DNA of 64,000 nucleotides from Rhabdophis nuchalis. Taxonomy: Eukaryota; Chordata; Lepidosauria; Squamata; Natricidae. A program made the translations under genes and the position numbers. Below, piece after piece: positions 1-8,975 of the stretch (position 1 is the stretch's first letter; every line of letters starts with the position of its first letter). Location: NCBI GenBank assembly GCA_039707465.1, contig CM077648.1:23994119-24058118 (forward strand). Direction: 5' to 3'. The notes under the pieces are model-generated. The model had not been told where the DNA came from. It did not search any database and saw nothing but the letters and a program-made list of their open reading frames with translations.

Positions 1-280
1 TACAGATGACTTGGTGTTAGTTATGGAAGATCCTTTAAAGAGAATTGAAATATTAATGATCAAATTAAAAACAATTTGGTGCATTAGCAGGTTTCAAAAT
101 TAATAAACAGAAATGGAAAAAGAAAAAAAACCTTTTTGGTAAGAATTTCTCCTTTTTAAGAGATCAAACAATACCCTTTTGAGCCATTCTTACTATTAAG
201 AAGTTTTTCAGGTGTCAAATATGCTACTTTGTAATTTAAACCCATTTTCTGGTCTAATCTTCTGGTCTAATCTTCATCCT
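1..280. other. No gene or named repeat seen
   Basis: AT-rich sequence. I see no open frame with a recognisable domain and no repeat I can name. Confidence 0.4.
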
Positions 281-497
281 GAAGATGAAACTCAAATACT
301 TTGGCCATCTAATGAGAAGGAAGGACTCACTGGAGAAGAGCCTAATGCTGAGAAAGATTGAGGGCAAAAGAAGAAGGGGACGACAGAGAATGAGGCGGCT
401 GGATGGAGTCACTGAAACAGTAGGCATGAGCTTAAATGGACTCCATGGGGTTGTGATGGGTTGGACACGACTTTGCAACTAATAACAACAACAACTT
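281..497 (+). mobile_element. BovB (RTE) LINE 3' end fragment
   Basis: The frame at 285-482 gives the C-terminal end of an RTE/BovB reverse transcriptase. It contains the run SLEKSLMLRKIEGKRRRGRQ followed by RMRRLDGVTETVGMSLNGL and ends in TRLCN with a stop. An (AAC)n-like tail follows at 483-497, as expected for BovB. Compared with the usual BovB end, a short stretch between SLNGL and HGV is missing, so this copy carries a small in-frame deletion as well as 5' truncation. It is a dead fragment. BovB is abundant in squamates and is known for horizontal spread. Confidence 0.8.
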
Positions 498-689
498 CTG
501 TAAAACAACAAACAAGTCTACCCCCATCCTTTACATAATATTCTTTCAATAGCCAAAGACACTCATTATGCTTTCCCATAGCCATCTCTCTTACAGGCTA
601 AACAATGAATTCAATCTTTCCTTGTAAGTTTTTTATTATTTCTAGAGTCCTTATGATCTTGGTTTCTGTCCTCTGAAATTGTTCTTCTT

Positions 690-1215
690 TTGAAAAAGTG
701 GTGCTTGGAACTAGGTACAATATTCTAACTGTGATCTGACCAACTCAGAAGAGAAAGGAAAAAGTGTCTGTTTCTTTTTTTGATGCTATGCTTCTCAACA
801 TTTGGCTCATGTTCAATTAGTGATCCAACAAGATAGCCGTAGCACAACCACTTGTCCTGCCTGCCTGACCTTCTCCATTCTATACTTTTGCCTCCCACAG
901 GAAGGTTTTTATGCTTGTCCTTATGAAAACATTTCGATGCTTTCTACTCATTATTTCAACTAGTCAAGATGCTTTCGAATCTGGATAGTCTTCTAAGGAC
1001 CATTTTATTCCCCCTATTTTAGCCTCATCTGAAAATTTGATCATTAAATTCTCTTTTGTTAAATTTGACCTGGATGAGGATTCATCCAGGTCAAATTTAT
1101 TGAACAGCATAAGACTTATAACCGAATCCCATGGTTTTGTAAATCCTTCCACTAAAGTAATACAGGAGTATTCTAATGGAGTATATTTTTGAAGACTTTT
1201 TTTGTTAAACTGGAT
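690..1215 (-). mobile_element. Old, decayed CR1-type LINE 3' fragment
   Basis: Read on the minus strand, phrases typical of the CR1 RT C-terminal region can be followed, with many substitutions and indels. Plus-strand landmarks are the stretch around 700-745 (gaactaggtacaatattc), the gctcatgttcaatta piece near 805-822, and the aaatttgat and ttgaacagcat pieces near 1033 and 1099. No frame is open. An 18-bp local inversion (1060-1099) interrupts it. Assignment rests on weak similarity only. Confidence 0.45.
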
Positions 1216-1224
1216 ACCCACTAA

Positions 1225-1312
1225 TATTTATTTAATATTTTTATTTTATTTATTTATTTTATTTACATTTATATCCCGCCCTTCTCCGCAGAGGACCCAG
1301 GGCGGCATTTTA
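1225..1312 (-). mobile_element. L2-type LINE 3' end
   Basis: The plus strand shows an (ATTT)n tail followed by tatatcccgcccttctcc and a gggcggc block. This is the reverse complement of the 3' UTR end shared by the L2-type copies elsewhere in the window (for example 3490-3560). Only the last ~90 bases remain. Confidence 0.7.
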
Positions 1313-1430
1313 ATGTCTGGATAATGTCTAGCCTAATCTTTATTGCCCTGCTTATAGAAACTGCCTCCCCGGTTAACCCTTATTACATTGTAAAGGCTAA
1401 GGCAAAGTGCCTATCGACGTGAGTGATGTT

Positions 1431-1572
1431 CAGCCAGTTAAGTCCAACCCTGTCCATTGGGGGCGAACAACTGGCCCCCATGGAGAGGGCGCGCAACTTG
1501 GGTGTCCTCCTGGATTCCCGGCTGTCCATGGAGGACCATGTGGCGGCCGTGGCCAGGGGGGCGTTCTATCAG
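1431..1572 (+). mobile_element. L2-type LINE internal fragment (RT C-terminal side)
   Basis: Near identical to 2684-2825 of the L2 copy at 2102-3560, coding for the LAIGGEQLAP...MEDHVAAVARGAFYQ segment of the RT. It is cut at both ends and stops abruptly at gcgttctatcag, where a hAT MITE remnant begins. Confidence 0.85.
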
Positions 1573-1602
1573 TCACATGACCACTGAGCCCCACCTACCC
1601 AG
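1573..1602 (+). mobile_element. hAT MITE remnant, left part (target of the sushi element)
   Basis: Short stretch (cacatgaccactgagcc ... cccag) that continues beyond the LTR element at 8194-8252. The right part matches the ends of the MITEs at 10465-10850 and 50788-51216. The last five bases, cccag, are the target duplication of the provirus. Confidence 0.5.
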
Positions 1603-1927
1603 TGTCAAGCTCCCAATGAGAAACTTCAAATGATTCATGGCCTCATGTAAAAGTTCAAAGCAATGTCCGTTTATTGAATATAACATCATGGCGATCCTCG
1701 GTTGTTGCCAGGTCTGGCAATAATTGGATGGCTTCTGCACTTTAACCCCTTATGCCCCCTCCCCTCTGCTTGTCATAAATTACGTTCTCCAATTAGAATT
1801 GAAAATAATTACATGCACGCGCAGTCACAGGTTGTCCTGAGATTCCTTTCCTGCCACAGGAATGTCAAGAATTTTCAGTTCGTTAAGGCAAACAGATAAA
1901 ATCCATGGCAACATCGGGATGTTGACA
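1603..1927 (-). repeat. 3' LTR of the Tf1/sushi-type gypsy element
   Basis: 325 bp, starting TGTCAA and ending TTGACA on the plus strand. It pairs with the 5' LTR at 7869-8193, with eight substitutions by eye (about 2.5% divergence) and no indel. It is flanked outside by cccag (1598-1602), which reappears at 8194-8198 as a perfect 5-bp target duplication. Inside the element, a purine-rich stretch on the minus strand abuts it (1928-1945), a candidate polypurine tract. Confidence 0.95.
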
Positions 1928-1939
1928 TCCGGCTCCCCT

Positions 1940-2101
1940 TACTTCTCGAAAGCAACCTATGGGAAACAAAACAATCTGAATGCAGGTGTATGACTTATGC
2001 GTCCCCCTCCCCCCTGTTTATCTGCCTGTTTCTTGTAGGTTTGTGTCGCTTTGTCTAGAGCTTTCTTGACATTTTCCCAAGCTGCTGTTGGTGGCTCAAC
2101 A
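1940..2101 (-). pseudogene. Integrase C-terminal remnant of the sushi element, downstream of the L2 insertion
   Basis: The minus-strand frame reads PPTAAWENVKKALDKATQ then TYKKQADKQ. This is the helical segment that follows the integrase core in chromovirus-type gypsy elements, and it continues the frame interrupted at 3561. After ADKQ the match stops and the sequence runs into low-value residues up to the 3' LTR, so the rest of the integrase C-terminal domain and any chromodomain have been deleted. Confidence 0.8.
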
Positions 2102-3560
2102 GTTTCCCCGACATCTGGAGGAAGTTGATTATCTAGACCCGCGGCAGTCCGGCTTCCGGCCCGGTCACAGCACCGAGATGGCATTGGTCGCGTTGGTTGA
2201 TGATCTCTGGAGGGCACGGGATAGAGGTTGTTCCTCTATCCTTGTCCTATTAGACCTCTCAGCGGCTTTTGATACCATCGACCATGGTATCTTATTGCAC
2301 CGATTGGGGGGGTTGGGGCTGGGAGGCACCGTTCTAGGGTGGTTCTCGTCCTACCTCTCTGGTCGGTCGCAATGGGTGTTGGCAGGAGGGCAGAGGTCGT
2401 CCCCGAGGCCCCTCACATGTGGGGTCCCTCAGGGGTCGGTCCTCTCTTCCCTTCTGTTCAACACCTACATGAAGCCGCTGGGTGAGATCATCCGTGGTTT
2501 TGGGGTGGAATACCATCTGTACGCTGACGACACTCAGTTGTACATATCCACCCCAAACCACCCCAATGATGCCGTCGAGGTGCTGTCCCGGTGTCTAGAG
2601 GCCGCACGGATCTGGATGGGTAGTAACAAACTCAAACTCAACCCGTCCAAGACCGAGTGGCTGTGGTTTCCGGCACCCCGGTTCAGCCAGTTAAGTCCAA
2701 CCCTGGCCATTGGGGGCGAACAACTGGCCCCCATGGAGAGGGTGCGCAACTTGGATGTCCTCCTGGATTCCCGGCTGTCCATGGAGGACCATGTGGCGGC
2801 CGTGGCCAGGGGGGCGTTCTATCAGGTATGCCTGATACACCAGTTGCGCCCCTTACTGGACCGGGGAGCCCTTCGCACAGTCACTCAAGCGCTTGTGACA
2901 TCCCGGCTGGATTACTGTAACGCTTTCTACATGGGGCTCCCCTTGAGGTGCACTCGAAAGCTACAGTTAGTACAGAATGCGGCCGTGCGGGTGATTATGG
3001 GTGCCTCAAGGCAAACCACGTAACACCTCTCCTGCGCGAGCTGCACTGGCTGCCTGTGGCCTTTCGAGTGCGCTTCAAGGTGTTGACAACCATTTTTAAA
3101 TCGCTCCATGGCTCGGGGCCTAGCTATATACGAGACCGCCTCCTGCCCCATACATCCCTTCGTCCGATCCGCTCCCACAGAGAGGGCCTTCTCCGGGTGC
3201 CGTCAGCGGGGCAATGCCGGTTGGCGACACCCAGGGGAAGGGCCTTCTCTGTGGCGGGCCCGGCCCTCTGGAACGACCTACCCCCGACCTCGGACCTCCG
3301 CCTCTTCTGCCAACGTCTTAAGACGTATTTATTTCAGCAAGCCGGCCTAGGATAGCCCCCCGTTTCTGACTTTTTAAAAATAAATTATAATTTGGGAAGG
3401 TTTTTAACATGGGTTTTAGCACGGGTTAACTAATTTAATATATTTTAATTGATATTTATTGTATTTTGTGGTTTTAATAATGCCTGTGCGCCGCCCTGGG
3501 TCCTAACAAGGAGAAGGGCGGGGTATAAATTTAATAAAATAAATAAAATAAATAAATAAA
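2102..3560 (+). mobile_element. 5'-truncated L2-type LINE inserted in the sushi integrase
   Basis: Codes for the C-terminal two-thirds of an L2-clade reverse transcriptase. Visible motifs are FDTIDHGILL, GVPQGSVLSSLLF, the catalytic YADD in LYADDTQLYI, and the conserved LDYCNA..YMGLP and HWLPVAFRVRFKV segments. The frame 2106-3023 is broken near 3010-3020 and continues in another frame to a stop near 3353. The 3' UTR ends gccgccctgggtcc...gggcggggtataaat plus an (AAAT)n tail. It is flanked by gctcaaca (2094-2101) and gcatcaaca (3561-3569), an imperfect target duplication lying inside the host integrase. The insertion is later than the sushi element. Confidence 0.93.
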
Positions 3561-4146
3561 GCATCAACATCCAATCAGTCAAGCTGACTGAGGAGGGGGG
3601 GTCTCTTGGATACTCAGGCATTGGGACGAAATCCATGCTGCTCACTACTTTAAACGGCGTGAGTCCTGTGCTGCTGTGAACAGCATTATTGTATGCAACC
3701 TCAGCGAAAGATAAAAGGTCTGCCCAATTAGACTGCTGATAGTTCACGTAGCACCTCAGGTACTGCTCTATCATGGCGTTCAGTCTTTCTGCTGCCCCAT
3801 TAGTGCTCGGATGAAAAGCTGAACTAAGACCCTGAGATGATCCAATGGACCGCAGGAACTCCCTCCAAAATTTAGCCGTGAACTGGACCCCTCTGTTTGA
3901 GATGATTCTTCGAGGTACTCCATGCAGTTGGTAGATATGCTTCACAAACAGTTTAGCCAGCTTGTGAGCCGAGGGTAGTCCGCTACAGGGAATGAAGTGT
4001 GCCTGCTTGGAGAACAGGTCTATTACAGTCCAAATCACTGTGTTTCCCCCACTTTTTGGCAACTCTACTATAAAGTCCATTGCAATCTCCTCCCATGGCC
4101 TCGTTGGTTCTGCCACTGTTTGCAGTAGTCCCGGGGGTTTTCCTGG
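3561..4146 (-). pseudogene. Sushi-type gypsy integrase catalytic core, interrupted
   Basis: Minus-strand frame in phase with the pol upstream, separated from it only by a TGA at 4147-4149. The core reads WEEIAMDFIVELPKSGG, then TVIDLFSKQAHFIP, then NRGVQFTAKFW and SSAFHPSTNGAAERLNAMIE. The three acidic positions of the DD35E triad are represented by the first D in AMDF, by N rather than D in SNRGVQF, and by E in GAAERLN. The second aspartate therefore appears lost. The frame ends at SLTDWML where the L2 was inserted. No function is expected. Confidence 0.88.
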
Positions 4147-6861
4147 TCATATTTTCATTGTGGCACAGACTGTGCAACTTTTTACATAGCTATCCACATC
4201 TTTCTTCATTCCAGGCCACCAGAATTGCCTCCGGGCTAGGTGTAAAGTCTTTAGGAACCCAAAATGGCCTGCCAATTTGGCGTTGTGGCTCCTCTGGAGA
4301 ACTAGGATACGTAGAGATTCTGGAACGTAGAGTTTCGTCCCCTTCCAGGCGAGGTCATCCCTCTTCGTCAAGATGTGTTGGTTGTTTTGGAACCAAGGGT
4401 CCGTTAGCAGCTCAGTTTTGAGTCTTGTGGTTAGATCGCTTGTGGTTTGACCCCATCGGTCACGGTGTTGCCGCCTGGTGGTTACTTGGGCAGCTGGCTG
4501 AGCAGAAGGAATAATGGCATCCACTACGTGCTCCCGTTCGCATTTGTACTGAGGCATGCGGGAGACGGCATCAGCTAGAAAGTTCCTCTGCCCTGGAATG
4601 TGCTTTAGTATGAAGTTGAAATGGTTGAAGTATTGAGCCCATCGGACTTGTTTGGGTGATAGTTTCCGTGGGGTTCTGAGAGCTTCCAGATTTTTGTGGT
4701 CGGTCCAAACTTCAAACGGTTTCTGGCTCCCTTCTAGCAGGTGTCTCCAGGTTAGTAGTGCCCATCGCACTGCAAAAGCCTCCTTTTCCCATGCGGCCCA
4801 TCGTCTCTCCGTGTCTGTGAGTTTGCGGGAGGTATAGGCACAGGGTTGTAAATTTCCTTGGTTGTTTCTTTGGAGTAGTACTGCTCCTACGGCCATGTCG
4901 CTGGTGTCTGCCTGGATCATGAAAGGTTGCTCAGGGTCAGGATGCTTCAATACCGGCTCCTTTGCAAACATTTCTTTCAGTGTTTCGAATGCCTCCTGGC
5001 AGGTTAGGCTCCACTGTAGGGGTTGTCCCGGATGAGGTTTCATTCCTGGGCTCCCTGTCTTCAGGAGGCCTGTCAGGGGTTTGGCAATCTTCGCAAAGGA
5101 GGGAATGAACTGCCTGTAGAAGTTTGCGAACCCTAGGAAACTTTGTAGCTGTCTGCGAGTGAGAGGGGGTTGCCAGCTTAGGACGGCTTGCACTTTAGCT
5201 GGGTCCATCTCTATTCCCTCATTTGACACTCTGTAGCCTAGATAGTCTAGTCGCTCATGGTGGAATTCACATTTTGATAGTTTGACATACAGGTTGGCTA
5301 CCAGAAGTTTTTCCAGTACTTGGCGAACCAGGGGTATGTGGTCATCGATGGTCTCAGTGTAAATAAGGATGTCATCTCGAAAGACAAGGACCCCCTTGTA
5401 GAGGTGCTCATGCAGCACCTCGTTTATTAACTGCATGAACACTGCTGGGGCTCCCTGTAATCCAAAAGGCATCACTTTGAATTGGAAACTTCCTAAAGGG
5501 CAGTTGAATGCTGTTTTGCATTCAACTCCTTCCCTGATCCGTATTCGGTAGTATGCTTCTCTGAGGTCTAATTTGGTAAAGACTTTTCCTTTGGCCAAGT
5601 GAGACAGCATATCTTTCATGAGCGGAAGCGGGTATAGGTTGTGTACGCACACCACATTTATCCCTCGAAAGTCTACGACCAGGCACATAGTTCCATCTTT
5701 TTTCTCTTTGAAAAGGACTGGTGCCGCAATCCGTGGCTTGGCTGGTTCGATGAACCCTCGTGCTAGGTTTTTGTCTATGTATTCACGCATTTCTTGCATC
5801 TCTCGAGGCGTCATGGCATACAGCTTGGGTTTGGGTAGTTTTGCCCCAGGGATGATTTCAATGGCACAATCTTTTTCGCGGTGGGGGGGCAGGATGTCGC
5901 ATTCTGTCTCACTGAACACTTCTGCGAGGTCCTGGTATTCCACTGGAATCAGTTCAGTCTCTGGGGTTTTGTCAGATGTGGTTGCCAGTTGTTCTTGTGG
6001 TCTCTCTTGTGGGGCTCCCAATGTGAGTGGTATTTTTGCTTGCTCGTGAGGGAGGGATTGAGGGCCAGGTGATATCCTAAGCCTGCGGGTGCCCCCTTGC
6101 CACCAGATGGTCGGTCCCCACTTGTCTAGCCAGGAAAGTCCAAGTATGACTGCCTCTGTCATTTTGGGGGCTATTATGAATCGAATTATTTCCCAGTGAT
6201 CTGCCAATTCTAGTCTCACTGGTTCAGTTAGGTGAGTGGCATAGGCTCCTCCCATTAGGGAACCGTCAACCTGCTCGAACCAAATCGGGTGGTTCAGTCT
6301 TTTCGCTCTGATCCCCAGTTTCTGAACTGTGGTTACGTTGATCAAGCACCTAGTGCAACCTGAGTCTACAAGGGCTTGAAAATCCTCCTGTTTTCCTGTT
6401 TTCGGGATTGTGAGGCGTATTGGAAAAAGGAAAAGGTAAATTGATTCGCTCACCATTGGGTCATTTTCTCCCTCGTCCTCACTGTCATAGGGTTCAATTG
6501 ACTGGTCATCATTGCCTGGGGTTTCACTGCTTTTGCCTGGGAGGGAGGAAACCCCTGCAGCTTGAAGAGCCCTCCTGGATGTGTTGATGGCCCGTCGGGG
6601 CCCTCGTTCTTGTCGGGCCCTGGGTGGTAGGTCCAGCCTTGGTTTCGGGACTGGGGTTGGGCATGCAGCTACCATGTGGCCCATTCCCCCACATCTGTAA
6701 CACCTCACGGAACTTCGAGGGAGGGCTGGTCTCAGGTCTCGCTGTGGTGCCATTTCTTTCTTTTGGCGGGATGGTTTCAGATTAGGTTGACCCCTCTCCT
6801 TTGTGTCTGGTTCCTTCCTTGTGTCATTGGCACGTAGCCCACTGTCGACTTTTGTTGCCAC
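4147..6861 (-). pseudogene. Gag C-terminus plus pol (protease, RT, RNase H, integrase zinc finger) of the sushi element
   Basis: A 905-codon open stretch between two in-frame TGA codons; the first codon is GTG, so it is not a true start. Order: CCHC knuckle CYRCGGMGHMVAAC at residues 54-67; aspartic protease DSG at 166-168; RT from about 340 to 520 with the catalytic box FRDD at 494-497, where family members usually have YLDD; RNase H with D652, E693 or nearby and D721; integrase HHCC zinc finger with H859, H866, C896, C899. The frame then meets TGA. Compared with Tf1/sushi elements the domain order is normal. The arginine in the FxDD box is unusual and may be decay. Confidence 0.93.
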
Positions 6862-7800
6862 TCAGAACCACTCAGAGAGTTGGTTTGGGATGTCACGATA
6901 TGCAGTTACTTGGGCAATACGTTTATCCAGGTTTATTCTGAAAAAATGCACCAGCAACCGTTCTGGTAGGGGGGGTAGTCTTCCAACTATCCTCCTGAAT
7001 TCACGGATGTGCTCTTTGATGGGGCAGCCTCTTTGCTTTAGGTTGCTGAGTTCCTCCTCTGCATATGGGTCCTCCTCCCCCTCTTCAAACCTGGCCTCTA
7101 GTACTTGGAGGAAGTCATCTATGTCTTGCAATTGGGGCACTCTTCGCTTATGGAGGGCTGCAAGCCATTCTTTTGCTTCCCCCTCGAAACCCTCTGCAAT
7201 GGCATTCACCATGGTTCTGGGGGATGGGTAGAGGTGCCCATAGCATTCTAAGTGGATATCAGCTGAATCAAGGAATAGAGCTAGTTGGTCTGAATTACCA
7301 TCAAACTTTCCCCTGAATCGGGGTGGATCGTTTAGTTCCCTCCCTCCTCTGTTTTCCTCCTGGCCCCTGTATGCCCGTGCCTGATATGGCCGGTCATCTT
7401 CTTCAGCTCTAGGAGGAGGAGAGGGAGGGAGTTGCCTGCTCTTGGCAGCATGCTTGCTTCTGGGGCTGCGCTCCAGCATGCGTCTCCTCCCTTCAGCAGG
7501 ATCAGATATGCCTCCTCTCTCTTCCGGATGGCAGGCTGGCCTCTCGTCATGAAGGGTGGCTTGATCAAAATCCTCCCTCAGTTTCTCTGCTGCACCCCCC
7601 AGGGATCCCATCTGGGCCCGGGGCCTTCTAGCTTGTTCCCAGTCCCACATCCAGTACTTATCTTTTCTTGCTTCTGTTGCTGGGAAAGGTTTTACAGGCT
7701 GGATGTCTGCAGCTCCGCTGTTCAGGGGGGTTGGCTGGCCTCCAGCTGAAATGAGGCTTTCTTCTGCCATGGCCTGATCTCCTCCCTCTTTATCAGGCAT
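6862..7800 (-). pseudogene. Gag of the sushi-type element
   Basis: 312 codons from an ATG at 7798-7800 to TGA at 6862-6864. The N-terminal half is charged and low complexity; the C-terminal half (about 150-312) has the capsid-like segment FRGKFDGNSDQLALFLDSAD and AIAEGFEGEAKEWLAALHKR, typical of gypsy gag and of sushi-derived domesticated genes. The zinc knuckle lies just past the stop, in the same frame, so the TGA cuts gag before its nucleocapsid part. The codon context (C of a possible CGA lost to T) fits CpG decay. The leader between 5' LTR and ATG is about 65 nt. Confidence 0.88.
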
Positions 7801-7855
7801 TGCCTGGGGGAGCGGGACTCAGGTAGCCCGGAAATCTTGATAGATTTCTTTTAAA

Positions 7856-7866
7856 AGACCTGGCAG
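7856..7866 (-). promoter_or_regulatory. Primer-binding site, candidate self-priming type
   Basis: Two nucleotides inside the 5' LTR boundary the element RNA reads CTGCCAGGTCT. Its exact 11-nt complement, AGACCTGGCAG in the RNA, lies within the LTR (plus-strand 7971-7981). No match to a tRNA 3' end beginning TGG is seen at the expected place. Tf1 and related sushi elements are known to prime from their own RNA 5' end with an 11-nt pairing of this kind. The 3' LTR copy (1705-1715) has one change in the match. Confidence 0.65.
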
Positions 7867-7868
7867 TC

Positions 7869-8193
7869 TGTCAAGCTCCCAATGAGAAACTTCAAATGAT
7901 TCATGGCCTCACGTAAAAGTTCAAAGCAATGTCCGTTTATTGAATATAACATCATGGCGAGCCTCGGTTGCTGCCAGGTCTGGCAATAATTGGATGGCTT
8001 CTGCACTTTACCCCCTTATGCCCCCTCCCCTCTGCTTGTCATAAATTATGTTCTCCAATTAGAATTGAAAATAATTGCATGCATGCGCAGTCACAGGCTG
8101 TCCTGAGATTCCTTTCCTGCCACAGGAATGTCAAGAATTTTCAGTTCGTTAAGGCAAACAGATAAAATCCATGGCAACATCGGGATGTTGACA
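7869..8193 (-). repeat. 5' LTR of the sushi-type gypsy element
   Basis: 325 bp, TG...CA ends with a 6-bp terminal inverted repeat (TGTCAA/TTGACA). On the minus strand a TATA-like CATAAGGG lies about 35 nt upstream of the predicted RNA start near 7981, and AATAAA is at 7936-7941, about 40 nt downstream, giving a short R region. TSD cccag at 8194-8198. Confidence 0.95.
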
Positions 8194-8252
8194 CCCAGGT
8201 GGTCATTAGGGAAGAGAACCAGTTGTTAAATTATTTGAATTCCCCCCCCCCC
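8194..8252 (+). mobile_element. hAT MITE remnant, right part
   Basis: Contains gaaccagttgttaaattatttgaa before a C run. This matches the right ends of MITEs at 10850 and 51216 (gttaaattttttgaagccc). Together with 1573-1602 it marks the older MITE into which the gypsy element inserted. The C12 run at 8242-8253 probably replaces the CCCACCCC terminus. Confidence 0.55.
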
Positions 8253-8427
8253 ATTGCCTTAACCTTTGGGAGAATGGAACTGCCACAGAGTGATATTTGA
8301 TAACATTTCTATGTGACCTTACCCCCCACTAATTCACAACCATATAACTGCTACCACCAAAATAATTTTCTAAATCTTTGGAATTGTAATAACCTAATTC
8401 TGTGGCATGAGGCAACCCAGTTTTGTG

Positions 8428-8590
8428 TAATGGTTCAGGCTTGCTCTAAAATGGGAGACTGTGAATTCAAGTCCTGCCTTAGCCATGAAAGGCACCTGGG
8501 TGACCAGTCACTCTCTCTCAGCCCAATTCATCTCACAAGTTGTTTTGGGTAGAAACCAGGAGGAGGAAGATGTTTTGGGCATGTTCTCTG
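8428..8590 (+). mobile_element. tRNA-derived SINE, 5' part
   Basis: Starts with an A-box-like region (tgtgtaatggttcaggc) and a B-box-like gaattcaagtcc about 35 nt later, followed by the body gtgaccagtcactctctctcagccc. The body continues after a solo LTR at 8913. The family also appears at 11046-11262 and, more diverged, at 30040-30215. It is non-coding and depends on a LINE with an L2-like 3' end. Confidence 0.75.
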
Positions 8591-8907
8591 TGTCAACTCC
8601 TAAAGTTGTCATTCTGAGGAAAGGGAGGAGGGAGTGCATTCCACGCATACTTTTGGCTATAGTCAGATCTCAGATTATTGCAGCAGGCTTGGGAGGGGTG
8701 CACCTCATTGGGGAATGTGATTTATGACACAGACTGAGGGGAGAGAAGGAACAGAGATAAAGTCCAGCTATAATTTAAAAAGGCTAAGATCTGACTGCAA
8801 AAAGATCTTGCCAAAGATAAATGCTCCTAATAAATGACTAATTTGCTTTTGAAGTTTTGTCTGAGGCTCATGAATTAATTAGGGCATTTTTTTCTGGAAA
8901 CCTGACA
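8591..8907 (+). repeat. Solo LTR, 317 bp, inserted in the SINE
   Basis: Starts tgtcaactcc and ends cctgaca, with a perfect 5-bp target duplication ctctg (8586-8590 and 8908-8912). AATAAA is present near 8828-8833 on the plus strand, giving the orientation. The SINE body resumes immediately after the right duplication. No internal region is present, so the element has been reduced to one LTR by recombination. Confidence 0.82.
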
Positions 8908-8912
8908 CTCTG

Positions 8913-8975
8913 CCTTGAGTTATTTGCAAAAATAATAAAGATGGGATACAAATGAATAAATAAATAATTTACCAT
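8913..8975 (+). mobile_element. tRNA-derived SINE, 3' tail
   Basis: Reads tgccttgagttatttgc, then aataataaagatggg and a (GAATAAATAAAT) tail. It is the 3' end expected for the SINE at 8428-8590, displaced by the solo LTR. Confidence 0.75.

Larger units (their letters stand above)
1603..8193 (-). mobile_element. Ty3/gypsy LTR retrotransposon, Tf1/sushi group, with L2 insertion
   Basis: Complete provirus outline: paired 325-bp LTRs, 5-bp TSD cccag, gag, protease, RT, RNase H and integrase, all minus strand. About 5.1 kb without the 1.46-kb L2 LINE inserted in the integrase. Gag and pol occupy one frame, as in the Tf1/sushi group. Two in-frame TGA codons (6862-6864 and 4147-4149), the L2 insertion, and loss of the integrase C-terminus including any chromodomain make it non-functional. 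The 5' LTR side carries a self-priming type primer site. LTR divergence suggests a moderately old insertion. Confidence 0.93.

Noticed and set aside
1702..1899. 65-codon frame repeated almost identically at 7968-8165
   Set aside because: It is LTR sequence of the sushi element, not a gene; the duplication is the LTR pair.
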